A stretch of 7,469 nucleotides of DNA. It comes from Armatimonadota bacterium (GTDB taxonomy: Bacteria; Cloacimonadota; Cloacimonadia; Cloacimonadales; TCS61). Numbering within the stretch: the stretch's first letter is position 1; each line of letters starts with the position of its first letter. The DNA lies in NCBI GenBank assembly GCA_030612605.1, contig JAUWNO010000102.1, positions 1-7,469 on the forward strand, written 5' to 3'. The notes beneath the pieces were generated by a model. That model had not been told where the DNA came from, ran no database searches, and worked only from the letters and a program-made list of their open reading frames with translations. Below are positions 1 to 6,733 of this stretch, one piece after another. Position numbers and translations under genes: made by a program.

Positions 1-561
1 ATCTTTTAAAACTTTTTTATCAGAAGAACCATATAATTCAGCTCCATAAGGGATATAACAACTATTAGCTCCATATTTTTTAAATATATAATCCCCCATT
101 CCAGGATTATCAGCAACCAATGCATCACTTTTTTTAACAGCCAGTTTTTCCGAATATTTTAATGTTTTTTTTGCAATCCAATTCCACTTACTTCTCTTCC
201 AATCCAAACCATCCATATTTGTAACAATTTTTGCATTGCTATTTTTTTTTAAATAGTAAAAAATGGAACAGGGAGAATATCCCAACTCAAGGATAATATC
301 ATAATCCTGTTTTACAGCATCTTTTAAACACAGATAATCATACAGAAACAGGTTTAAAAATTTTAATTTCTTTTCATTATAAAAATTCTTTTTTATTCTA
401 ACGTTATTCCATGACTTTTTTTTATATGGATTAGAGGCTGGATTATATACTGCTACTTCATTTCCTTTTTCTACAAAACTCAATGCCAATTTTTCAGCAC
501 ACTGCTCGAATCCACCATAATTATTTGGGATTCCGCGTGTACCAAGTATTGCAATTTTCAT
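1..561 (-). CDS. Glycosyltransferase with DUF1972 N-terminal domain (rhamnosyltransferase-like), 3' end outside window
   Basis: The reading frame opens with ATG at 561 and stays open for 187 codons to the window edge, so only the N-terminal half of a typical 370-400 residue enzyme is seen. It starts MKIAILGTRGIPNNYGGFEQ, the hallmark of the DUF1972 (PF09314) group of GT-B glycosyltransferases often named rhamnosyltransferases. Further family-like blocks are NMDGLDWKRSKWN (near residue 116) and ALVADNPGMGDYI (near residue 140), followed by IPYGAE near 164. Such enzymes move a sugar from a nucleotide donor to a lipid-linked acceptor on the cytoplasmic face of the membrane; the sugar here is unknown. 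The start follows the TAA of the upstream sulfotransferase with no base between (TAAATG), so the two are probably translated together. Codon use is AT-rich, like that neighbour. The group is secure; donor and acceptor are not. Confidence 0.9.
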   Translation of the reverse strand, partial: MKIAILGTRGIPNNYGGFEQCAEKLALSFVEKGNEVAVYNPASNPYKKKSWNNVRIKKNFYNEKKLKFLNLFLYDYLCLKDAVKQDYDIILELGYSPCSIFYYLKKNSNAKIVTNMDGLDWKRSKWNWIAKKTLKYSEKLAVKKSDALVADNPGMGDYIFKKYGANSCYIPYGAELYGSSDKKVLKD

Positions 562-1626
562 TTATTCTTTAACCTTAAAAGTTAGTTTAATTCTTTTTTT
601 TAAACTATAGAATATATTTCTGTTTCTTTTTATATTAAATAAAAAGGCAAGCGTCATTTTAAATGGCAGCAATAACATAAGAAATAAAAACTTCATAAAA
701 ACAACCAAATTTAGCTTTACTTGGCTGAAAACATATCCAAATTTTCTCATTAATTCACCATTTACTTTTTGAACAATAAATAACTCTGCTTTTGTTAACC
801 CCCCTTTTTTCCACCGTTCTACCGTATTTTCATTTATACCTAATTTTTTAGGATTAAATTTGTTGAAAGAAGATGTTACCTGAGTAATTAAAAGCATATT
901 TTCTTCGAATTTTACTTTAAGAAATTTACATAATCTTTGAAGTTCTAAGTATGGTGTCCTGACAAAATTTTCAAATTTTACATTATATAACTTTCTCTGA
1001 CTTTTGAACTCAATACTTTTTAATATCGACTGTTTCCATAAATAACTTGTTATTATTGGGTGATAGTCTATCCACGACCTTAAAGTTTCATATCTTGTTA
1101 TGGATTCTTTATGTCCTAAAAATCTCAATCTCCACCTGTTTTTTTGAGATAGTAAAACATCTCGCGGATCTCTTATCATGTTTATAATTATGGCATTAGG
1201 AAAGTACTTTAAAATTTCATTTATATAAAAAAGATTCCTTGGAGTTTGATCACAAGGAATCTTTTTTCCATTCTTTTCTGCTTCATAAAACAAAAACAAC
1301 CTGAATAATTCTATTAAGAGAAATTCATTCTGGTCTTCCCCCTTTAAAACTTTTGTGGCTTCCTCTATAAATTTTTCCGGATACCTTCTTTTAAGAAAGC
1401 CTATCCTTGATATACTCAATAAATTAGCAAAGAACCAACTTGACTCCTTAAAAAAATACTTTTTATTTTTGTCGTTTTCAATCCACATATTCTCAAAAAA
1501 ATGTATCTCGTGAGGAAATGCGAATATTTTAGAATGCTTGCCTAAAATTCTTCCCATCATAGTAGTCCCGCTTCTGCTATTACCAACAATAAAAATTATT
1601 TTTCTCTTCTCATATTCCTTTTGCAT
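562..1626 (-). CDS. PAPS-dependent sulfotransferase family protein (ST-A)
   Basis: This 354-residue protein should transfer sulfate from PAPS to a hydroxyl or amino group, here presumably on a polysaccharide or its lipid-linked repeat unit. The 5'-phosphosulfate loop is VGNSRSGTT at residues 14-22. The 3'-phosphate site is the RDPRD...S run with R152 and S160, and conserved blocks such as CDQTPRN (125-131) and RWKKGGL (271-277) lie between and after them. Residues 306-330 are strongly hydrophobic and are followed by a basic tail, which suggests membrane attachment; most cytosolic sulfotransferases lack this. The ATG at 1626 has a GGAG at 1637-1640, 10 bases upstream. The gene lies 44 bases after the epimerase and abuts the next glycosyltransferase. 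It is homologous along its whole length to ST-B (5575-6609), by eye at roughly 40-50 % identity. GC is about 27-33 % in two hand-counted lines, far below the epimerase beside it. The acceptor is unknown. Confidence 0.9.
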   Translation of the reverse strand: MQKEYEKRKIIFIVGNSRSGTTMMGRILGKHSKIFAFPHEIHFFENMWIENDKNKKYFFKESSWFFANLLSISRIGFLKRRYPEKFIEEATKVLKGEDQNEFLLIELFRLFLFYEAEKNGKKIPCDQTPRNLFYINEILKYFPNAIIINMIRDPRDVLLSQKNRWRLRFLGHKESITRYETLRSWIDYHPIITSYLWKQSILKSIEFKSQRKLYNVKFENFVRTPYLELQRLCKFLKVKFEENMLLITQVTSSFNKFNPKKLGINENTVERWKKGGLTKAELFIVQKVNGELMRKFGYVFSQVKLNLVVFMKFLFLMLLLPFKMTLAFLFNIKRNRNIFYSLKKRIKLTFKVKE

Positions 1627-1670
1627 TATCTACTATCTCCGTTCGGAAAAATTGTGATTTTCAAAAATCA

Positions 1671-2597
1671 TTAACTCTTATTATAAAAATATTTTTTAAA
1701 CCATTCCCAAGTAAGTTTAATACATTCAATGAAAGTTCCTTTGGGTGACCATCTAAATTCCTTTTTTGCTCGAGAAATATCGAGAACCACGTGAGGGACA
1801 TCGTAAGCTCTTCCCGGCTTGTATTGCGGTGTAACAGAAACTCCAGAAGCAATAGCAATAGCATCCAGAACCTCGTTAATGGAATATCCTTGCCCACTAC
1901 CTGCATTGAAGATACCAGAAACATTGCTTACTGCTGCTCGAATACACAATTCCGCAAGGTCACCTACATAAATGAAGTCACGCACCACGCTGCCATCTCC
2001 CCAAATCTCTATTGGTTCACCTTTCAAAATTTCAAACATAAAGGTGGCAATTACTCCTTGCACACCCATATGCCCTTGTCGTTCGCCATAAGCGTTGGAA
2101 GCACGCAACACCACATATTCCAAACCATACAGATGATGGAACATGTGCAAGTAATTTTCAATGGCAGCTTTTACAATGCCATAGGAACAAATAGGCCGCA
2201 AGGGATAGCTCTCCGGAACAGGCATCACTTCAGGGATTCCATACACCGTACCCCCGGAGGAAAGATAAACGATCTTAGGAACTCGCTGCTGTACCATCAA
2301 TTGCAGTAATCGAACACTGTCCACGAGATTGCTCTGAATGTCACTCAGCGGATCAAGGTTTGAAGTAGAGGGGACAGTAGTACTGACCAGATGAAAAACC
2401 ACATCTATACCCTCCAATGCCTCTGCCAGCACTGTGGCGTCGCTGAAATCGGTCAAACGATAATCCACCCCTGGAACTGGGGCGCGGAACCGTTCCATCG
2501 CGCGATCCAACACACGAACTGCATGACCAGCAGCCTTTAAGTGATCCACAACATGAGAACCAATAAAACCATTCCCACCCAACACAAGGGACTTCAT
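1671..2597 (-). CDS. NAD-dependent sugar epimerase/dehydratase (extended SDR, GalE-like)
   Basis: This is a 308-residue extended short-chain dehydrogenase that probably converts a nucleotide sugar in the cytoplasm, most likely as a 4-epimerase of UDP-glucose or UDP-GlcNAc type. The NAD-binding Rossmann motif GGNGFIG is at residues 7-13. The active-site block SSGGTVYG is at 113-120, with S114 or T117 in the usual Ser/Thr place. The catalytic Y139-x3-K143 pair is in CSYGIVK, and the sugar-binding region GDGSVVRDFIYVGDLA is at 200-215. The length is slightly short of classical GalE (about 340), so a dehydratase or reductase of the same superfamily is possible. The start is firm: the ATG overlaps the GT4 stop as ATGA and has GGGAGG at 2605-2610, seven bases upstream. 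GC is about 50 % in a counted line, much higher than the sulfotransferase after it. Superfamily is certain; the substrate is not. Confidence 0.92.
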   Translation of the reverse strand: MKSLVLGGNGFIGSHVVDHLKAAGHAVRVLDRAMERFRAPVPGVDYRLTDFSDATVLAEALEGIDVVFHLVSTTVPSTSNLDPLSDIQSNLVDSVRLLQLMVQQRVPKIVYLSSGGTVYGIPEVMPVPESYPLRPICSYGIVKAAIENYLHMFHHLYGLEYVVLRASNAYGERQGHMGVQGVIATFMFEILKGEPIEIWGDGSVVRDFIYVGDLAELCIRAAVSNVSGIFNAGSGQGYSINEVLDAIAIASGVSVTPQYKPGRAYDVPHVVLDISRAKKEFRWSPKGTFIECIKLTWEWFKKYFYNKS

Positions 2598-3814
2598 GCC
2601 AAAACCTCCCTGTAAATTTCCATGAGGTGTTTGTAAAACACATCATCGTTGAATTCAGTCTTTACAAAATTCTTTGCCATTTCGCCCATGTGCATGATAA
2701 ACTGGTCATCATAGTCGGCGAGCGTTTGCATTGCTGATGCCAACGCCTGAGCATTTGTCGATTCATAGATCAAACCATGTCGCCCGTGAATCACCAATTC
2801 AGGAATGCCGCCTCGGTTGGATCCAATTACGGGCTTACCGGCTGCAAATGCCTGCAAAATCACATAGGGAAAATTTTCATACCACAGAGAAGGCACCACC
2901 ACAAAACGGCAATCACGCAGCAAACCATTCAATTCCTTGCCCCACTTCGGTCCAACAAAGCGTACATTTGAAAATCCTGCTGACATAGCCTGTTTTTCCA
3001 GTTTTTCCCTATCTGGACCATCACCGATGACCATTAAGGGAAGTTCCGGCACCATGGACGTGGCATTCAGCAGCACATCCACACCCTTTTCATCAATAAG
3101 GCGCCCAAAATAGAGCGCATAATCTCCCACCTTACCGTTTAGAAGATGTTTGGGAGTATTAAAAGGATTACGCAACATCCGCCAGCGGAAACTATTCGCT
3201 CCCCAAAATTCTGTCGTCTTCCTAGCCATAAACTCACTAGCAAACAAAAGGGTGTGTACATTCTTTCGATAAATATTCATCCAAGAATGTGCGTAGGCTT
3301 CCAATGTAGAAGCAAGGCTGTACGCCAGGGAGCCATGGCAACAACAATTCACCGTTGCACGGTAAAAACGCCCCCCATTGCATTCCTCGCAAATGTGCCC
3401 ATGATGGTATAGCTTATAGTTTGGGCAAATGTGTTTGTAATCATTACAGCTCATCACTACTGGAACACCCGCATTACGAGCTGCATCCAAGATAGCGGGA
3501 GTAAGTTTCACATGCACTGCAAATGCATGTATGATATCTGGCTTGAAATCCTGTATCAGCTTTGTCATTGCAACCTTGGCGTTTCGGTTATAAATAAACT
3601 TTCGGATGTTAATAAACTTGGAAAAAAGACTTCCGCCATCATATCGAAAAACCCTGGGAAAATACCCAGCCCATGATGAATCCACACCTTCCTCTGCTGC
3701 GGAAAAAAAAGCGACTTCATGGCCATGCTCTTTTATAACGCGCCCAACTTCGTGATAAAAAACCTCAGCACCACCTATTTGGTTGAACTGGTTGTGCGCC
3801 AATAAAACTTTCAT
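2594..3814 (-). CDS. Family 4 glycosyltransferase (GT-B fold)
   Basis: I place the start at ATG 3814, giving 406 residues that begin MKVLLAHNQFNQIGGAEVFY, a typical GT4 N-terminus with the GGAE loop. A TTG at 3841 would add nine residues (start KSKKMK region) but has no merit, because ATG 3814 overlaps the polymerase stop as ATGA. The acceptor-side domain holds CNDYKHICPN near 123-132 and seven cysteines (C123, C130, C142, C145, C157-C159), a pattern common in a GT4 subgroup. The donor-side domain has YFGRLIDEKGVD near 235-246, VIGDGP at 262-267 and GKPVIGSNRGGIPE at 326-339. The donor-binding E-x7-E motif reads E313-x7-Q321 here. The protein should add one sugar to the lipid-linked repeat unit from an NDP-sugar. 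GC is about 50 %, matching the epimerase it overlaps by ATGA, so these two genes probably arrived together. Donor and linkage cannot be told. Confidence 0.92.
   Translation of the reverse strand: MKVLLAHNQFNQIGGAEVFYHEVGRVIKEHGHEVAFFSAAEEGVDSSWAGYFPRVFRYDGGSLFSKFINIRKFIYNRNAKVAMTKLIQDFKPDIIHAFAVHVKLTPAILDAARNAGVPVVMSCNDYKHICPNYKLYHHGHICEECNGGRFYRATVNCCCHGSLAYSLASTLEAYAHSWMNIYRKNVHTLLFASEFMARKTTEFWGANSFRWRMLRNPFNTPKHLLNGKVGDYALYFGRLIDEKGVDVLLNATSMVPELPLMVIGDGPDREKLEKQAMSAGFSNVRFVGPKWGKELNGLLRDCRFVVVPSLWYENFPYVILQAFAAGKPVIGSNRGGIPELVIHGRHGLIYESTNAQALASAMQTLADYDDQFIMHMGEMAKNFVKTEFNDDVFYKHLMEIYREVLA
2605..2610 (-). promoter_or_regulatory. Strong ribosome-binding site of the epimerase gene
   Basis: GGGAGG sits seven bases upstream of ATG 2597, within the last codons of the GT4 gene (codons for Arg-Glu-Val). 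It fixes the epimerase start at the ATGA overlap and indicates that the two genes are translationally coupled. Confidence 0.75.
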
Positions 3815-5148
3815 CTTCTTGCTTTTCCTGTATATGTCCAACTCTTCATCACTGCCATCAATCCAATAAATATATACAGATATGCATTCACTGTGGGTAT
3901 TGCCACGAAAACTTGGTATATCATTATCGCAAATATGCTCATTATTACCGGCACCGAATAGAACCGCCTATTCTTAGCGGCAAATACTTCTGGCATAAGT
4001 TTGATTGCATAATAATAAAACACCAGGTAAGCCAATAGCCCTACCACACCGATCTCTAATATGACTATAAAATAATAAGAATCCAAAGCAAGGGCGCCAT
4101 CAAACAAAAACGTAAAATTTCTCTGCCTCCCAAAACCCAAAAATGGAGACTCTATCACTTTACTAGGAACATAAATAAATTGAAGCGCTCTGGAAATCAA
4201 ACTGCCCTCACTTGCTATATAGTCAGAGTAATTACCCGAAAAGGAAGAGATAATTTTGTTAATCATACTGTAAGATAATACGGTGCCACAAAATATTAAA
4301 AAAACATTAATGAATCTCAAAAAAATACGCAAGCCATGAGAACTTCTTATATATAGATTATAAAGCAGCCATATATACAGTAATACTATTGACAAGACGA
4401 ATGCGGCTCTTGCGCCTGTACTGTAAATCGCAAAAGTCACCAGAATCAGATACACCACTTTTACAAATTTAGGGAAACCACTTCTAAATACATAAGAAAT
4501 TACGATTGGAGATAGAACGACCAAGAATTCTCCCAGAACCACAGGATTTTTGAACTCCCCTATCGCACGATACACTCCACCCCTTTCAAAACCCTCTGAG
4601 ATATCTCTAAGCAATAAAATCTCACCTGAGGCCAAAAAACTCAACAGTGGCTTATGAACAAAAACCTCTATGATCACCAAAAATAAAACTGTAGTGTAGC
4701 TAAGAAACATCACCTTAACTAATTGGCCAATGTCATTTTCAGAGGTTATGAAAAGAACCGTCAAAAAAAATAGACCCATTGTGTAGAGAAAGTCATTGAA
4801 TATGAGAGCATATTTATAAAGAGCCGGAGTGTTGACGGATACGGAAAGTATCTTAATCAAAAACAAAATACACATCATGAGAATAAGTCCTTGATTTCTC
4901 CTGCATATTTCATTTGCAATCTTGACAGTAACGCGCCTGTTCTGTAGTAAAAATACGATGCTTGCCAAAAACAATATGGATATGAAAACTCGATTCAACG
5001 AGAGCGCAAACCCTTCTGAACCGATACCAAATCCAATATAATGTGGCAAGAATGGATATAGAAATATTAATGCATAATATGTACGCTTAACCTTATAGGC
5101 GCCCAAGAAAAACAACAAACAAAGTCCCAGAGCAATCAAATTATTCAT
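3811..5148 (-). CDS. Wzy-like O-antigen/polysaccharide polymerase (O-antigen ligase domain family)
   Basis: This 445-residue protein is almost wholly hydrophobic, with roughly ten to twelve membrane segments by eye, and fits the Wzy/WaaL family that joins repeat units on the periplasmic face. Family-like marks are GEFKNPVVLGEFLVVLSP (197-214), STGARAAF (243-250, with R246), and a large outer loop at about 295-355 containing ISRALQF and ESPFLGFGRQRN. This is followed by LDSYYFIVILEIGVVGLL (355-372). At this last point ligases (WaaL) usually carry a His-Asn pair, whereas polymerases often have Asp/Ser-Tyr as seen here. Together with the repeat-unit genes, that favours polymerase over ligase. 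ATG 5148 has AGAGGA six bases upstream. The stop overlaps the GT4 start (ATGA). Counted lines give 37 % and 45 % GC, between the AT-rich flanks and the GT4/epimerase pair. The family call is strong; the polymerase role is inferred. Confidence 0.85.
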   Translation of the reverse strand: MNNLIALGLCLLFFLGAYKVKRTYYALIFLYPFLPHYIGFGIGSEGFALSLNRVFISILFLASIVFLLQNRRVTVKIANEICRRNQGLILMMCILFLIKILSVSVNTPALYKYALIFNDFLYTMGLFFLTVLFITSENDIGQLVKVMFLSYTTVLFLVIIEVFVHKPLLSFLASGEILLLRDISEGFERGGVYRAIGEFKNPVVLGEFLVVLSPIVISYVFRSGFPKFVKVVYLILVTFAIYSTGARAAFVLSIVLLYIWLLYNLYIRSSHGLRIFLRFINVFLIFCGTVLSYSMINKIISSFSGNYSDYIASEGSLISRALQFIYVPSKVIESPFLGFGRQRNFTFLFDGALALDSYYFIVILEIGVVGLLAYLVFYYYAIKLMPEVFAAKNRRFYSVPVIMSIFAIMIYQVFVAIPTVNAYLYIFIGLMAVMKSWTYTGKARR

Positions 5149-5182
5149 ATATTATCCTCTGATAAAATTGGCAATATCCACA

Positions 5183-5578
5183 TTATATTACGCGCTTAAA
5201 TAATCTCCCGTACTTTTTGAAACATATCATATCTGTCAATGCCAACCTTATATACTGTGAAAAATAGTTGGTTTCTAAAGCATACTTCTTCGCTTTCACA
5301 AGCATCCTCTTAGCATCTTCCTTTTCTCCTGTCATAAAATACTTCACGCCACATTTTTTACAATAGATCGATAGATATTTTTTTAGTGAAACGGCATTAC
5401 CTTCGTATCCTTCTAGAATATTCTCTAAGGTACCAATGACAACAAAGTCTCTGTCAACTTTTGTAATACATGATGTCATCGTGGGGATATCTCTTCGAAT
5501 CGTCACCTTAGAGATCAGTCCAACAGGAAATCCTCCTGTTTTCTCAAAAACTTCCTTCCTTACCACAACCAAAATCAA
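5183..5578 (-). CDS. Truncated family 2 glycosyltransferase (C-terminal remnant, possibly translated)
   Basis: This 131-codon frame begins at TTG 5578 with LILVVVRKEVFEKTGGF. The V-R-K-E-V-F-E-K-x-G-G-F run is the sequence found late in the GT-A domain of family 2 glycosyltransferases, so at least the first 150 or so residues, with the nucleotide-binding and DxD parts, are missing. The acidic E-D-x-x-W motif that normally follows GGF by about ten residues is not seen in frame, so further damage is likely. The last 60 residues are helical and Lys-rich, resembling the tails of such enzymes. No catalytic activity is expected. The TTG overlaps the stop of sulfotransferase ST-B (TTGA) and has a perfect AGGAGG eight bases upstream, so a product may still be made. 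GC is about 42 % in one counted line, like the polymerase, so it probably belonged to the same donor segment. I call it a gene remnant. Confidence 0.65.
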   Translation of the reverse strand: MILVVVRKEVFEKTGGFPVGLISKVTIRRDIPTMTSCITKVDRDFVVIGTLENILEGYEGNAVSLKKYLSIYCKKCGVKYFMTGEKEDAKRMLVKAKKYALETNYFSQYIRLALTDMICFKKYGRLFKRVI

Positions 5579-6609
5579 GTAAAGAACCTCCTCTTTAGAG
5601 CATCTTTTATACTTCTCATTCTATTAAGATTTAATATGAATGCGAATCCCAACTTCAAAACAAATGAAAGCAAATAATATGCTAGAAGAAAAGGATTTGG
5701 AAATACTTTAATCGTTTCATAACCATACATCTCAATCTGTCTCCAGGTGATTTTCTGCATCAAATATATCTCTGCCGAATTCAACCCCCCTTTTTGCCAA
5801 CTACCAGTTCTCTCCTTATTAATTCCTCTTTTATCAGGATGATCGGGTTCTAAGGATGAGCCGACCTGGGGAATATTTAACATATTCATTTCAAACTGAA
5901 TTCCAATGCGTTTACATATTTCACATACTTTATCAACAGGTTTTTCAATAAGTTCTTCAAATCTGACAAGTATAAAATTTTTATCTTTTTTAAATAATTC
6001 TGAAGCTTTTATAGAAGCATTCCACAATTTACTAATAGTAATAGGGTGGTAATTTACCCATGAACGAAAAGACTCTCTGAGAGGGATTTGTTTTGCCCCT
6101 AAAAAATGAAGCTTCCGTTTGTTTTTTTGTGATAGCAATACATCCCCTGGGCATCTAATCATATTAATAAATTTTGCCTCTGGAAATAAATTCAAAATTT
6201 CCCTGATATAAAATACATTTCTGGGAGTTTGTTCACAAGATATTTGCTTTCCATTTTTTTTCGTTTCATATATCAAGAATTCTTTATAAATATCTATAGC
6301 CCATAGTCTATCTTCCTTTTTTTTTAGGTTTTCCACAATTTTTCTAGCTTCATCAAAATAAAATTTCGGATCCTTTTGAAGTAAATAACCACCTCTTTGA
6401 ATAGTTATTAACTTACCTGTTAACCTTATTGCTCTTGTTATGGATAAAAAATTTTTACCGCTTTTGGGTGACCATAACTCTTCAAAAAAATGCAACTCAT
6501 TAAAAGTAAAAACTCTCTTGTTCAATCCCATTATTCTTCCCATCATTGTTGTTCCGCTTCGCGAATTCCCAACAACAAAAATTGTTTTAGATTTTATGTT
6601 TAAATCCAT
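5575..6609 (-). CDS. PAPS-dependent sulfotransferase family protein (ST-B)
   Basis: This 344-residue protein is the full-length homologue of ST-A (562-1626) and should use PAPS to sulfate a carbohydrate acceptor. The 5'-phosphosulfate loop VGNSRSGTT is at residues 13-21. The 3'-phosphate site keeps R152 and S160, but reads RCPGD where ST-A has RDPRD. Shared blocks include CEQTPRN (125-131), RSWVNYHP (182-189) and WQKGGL (271-276). A hydrophobic stretch at about 303-328 followed by basic residues resembles the ST-A tail and suggests membrane association. ATG 6609 has AAAGG about eight bases upstream. The first eight codons overlap the 48-residue ORF at 6587-6733, and the stop overlaps the GT2 remnant. 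It is AT-rich like ST-A. By eye the two share roughly 40-50 % of residues, so they may act on different positions or sugars rather than being a fresh duplication. The acceptor is unknown. Confidence 0.9.
   Translation of the reverse strand: MDLNIKSKTIFVVGNSRSGTTMMGRIMGLNKRVFTFNELHFFEELWSPKSGKNFLSITRAIRLTGKLITIQRGGYLLQKDPKFYFDEARKIVENLKKKEDRLWAIDIYKEFLIYETKKNGKQISCEQTPRNVFYIREILNLFPEAKFINMIRCPGDVLLSQKNKRKLHFLGAKQIPLRESFRSWVNYHPITISKLWNASIKASELFKKDKNFILVRFEELIEKPVDKVCEICKRIGIQFEMNMLNIPQVGSSLEPDHPDKRGINKERTGSWQKGGLNSAEIYLMQKITWRQIEMYGYETIKVFPNPFLLAYYLLSFVLKLGFAFILNLNRMRSIKDALKRRFFT
5587..5592 (-). promoter_or_regulatory. Perfect Shine-Dalgarno AGGAGG inside the ST-B 3' end
   Basis: AGGAGG lies eight bases before TTG 5578 and is also the Arg339-Arg340-coding AGG AGG pair near the end of ST-B. 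It would favour translation of the truncated GT2 frame by coupling. AGG AGG as two ordinary Arg codons is the alternative, but the spacing to a TTG that overlaps the ST-B stop is ideal. Confidence 0.55.
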
Positions 6610-6733
6610 CTTTAATACCTTTTATATGTGATTTTATAAAATCGAAACCAATATAATTCCATGAGGCAATAAAAAAAAGGGTTGTAAAAAGGAATAAGAA
6701 ACCAAAGAAATATTGTCTTAATAATCTTTTCAT
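6587..6733 (-). CDS. Small single-helix membrane ORF, 48 residues, unrecognised
   Basis: I do not recognise this frame. It starts at ATG 6733 with MKRLLRQYFFGFLFLF and runs 48 codons to TAA at 6587-6589. Two or three basic residues are followed by a hydrophobic stretch at about residues 8-29, then a Lys/His-rich tail ending KDGFKHKI, so a single membrane helix with a cytoplasmic basic tail is plausible. A GGGAG lies at 6740-6744, six bases before the start, and the start shares one base with the TAA of the preceding remnant frame (TAATG). The 3' end overlaps the first codons of ST-B by 23 bases. It may be a real small protein, for example a membrane anchor for a sulfotransferase, or a detached tail of the broken sulfotransferase upstream, since both intact sulfotransferases also end in a hydrophobic stretch plus basic tail. 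Both ideas are inference. Confidence 0.5.
   Translation of the reverse strand: MKRLLRQYFFGFLFLFTTLFFIASWNYIGFDFIKSHIKGIKDGFKHKI

Noticed and set aside
240..252. Runs of T/A (for example 240-252 and 6318-6327) as transcription terminators
   Set aside because: They lie inside coding sequence, have no GC-rich stem and fit the general AT richness.
1791..2309. 172-codon plus-strand frame antisense to the epimerase
   Set aside because: It lies wholly inside a gene with intact catalytic motifs, shows no family features and has Asn/His/Ser-rich shadow-like composition.
1661..2646. Minus-strand frames at 1661-1924 and 2353-2646
   Set aside because: Both are other-frame readings of the epimerase and the GT4/epimerase junction, with no domain and no supporting start.
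2731..3676. Plus-strand frames at 2731-2988, 2777-2971, 3146-3412 and 3431-3676
   Set aside because: All are antisense shadows of the GT4 gene.
3815..3841. TTG 3841 as start of the GT4 gene
   Set aside because: It would place nine poor residues before a perfect family start at ATG 3814, which forms an ATGA overlap with the polymerase stop.
3811..5148. O-antigen ligase (WaaL) in place of polymerase
   Set aside because: The His-Asn pair expected before the last helices of ligases is absent (LDSYY here), and the gene sits among repeat-unit genes. Not fully excluded.
6440..6631. 63-codon plus-strand frame
   Set aside because: It is antisense to the conserved N-terminus of ST-B and has no recognisable features.
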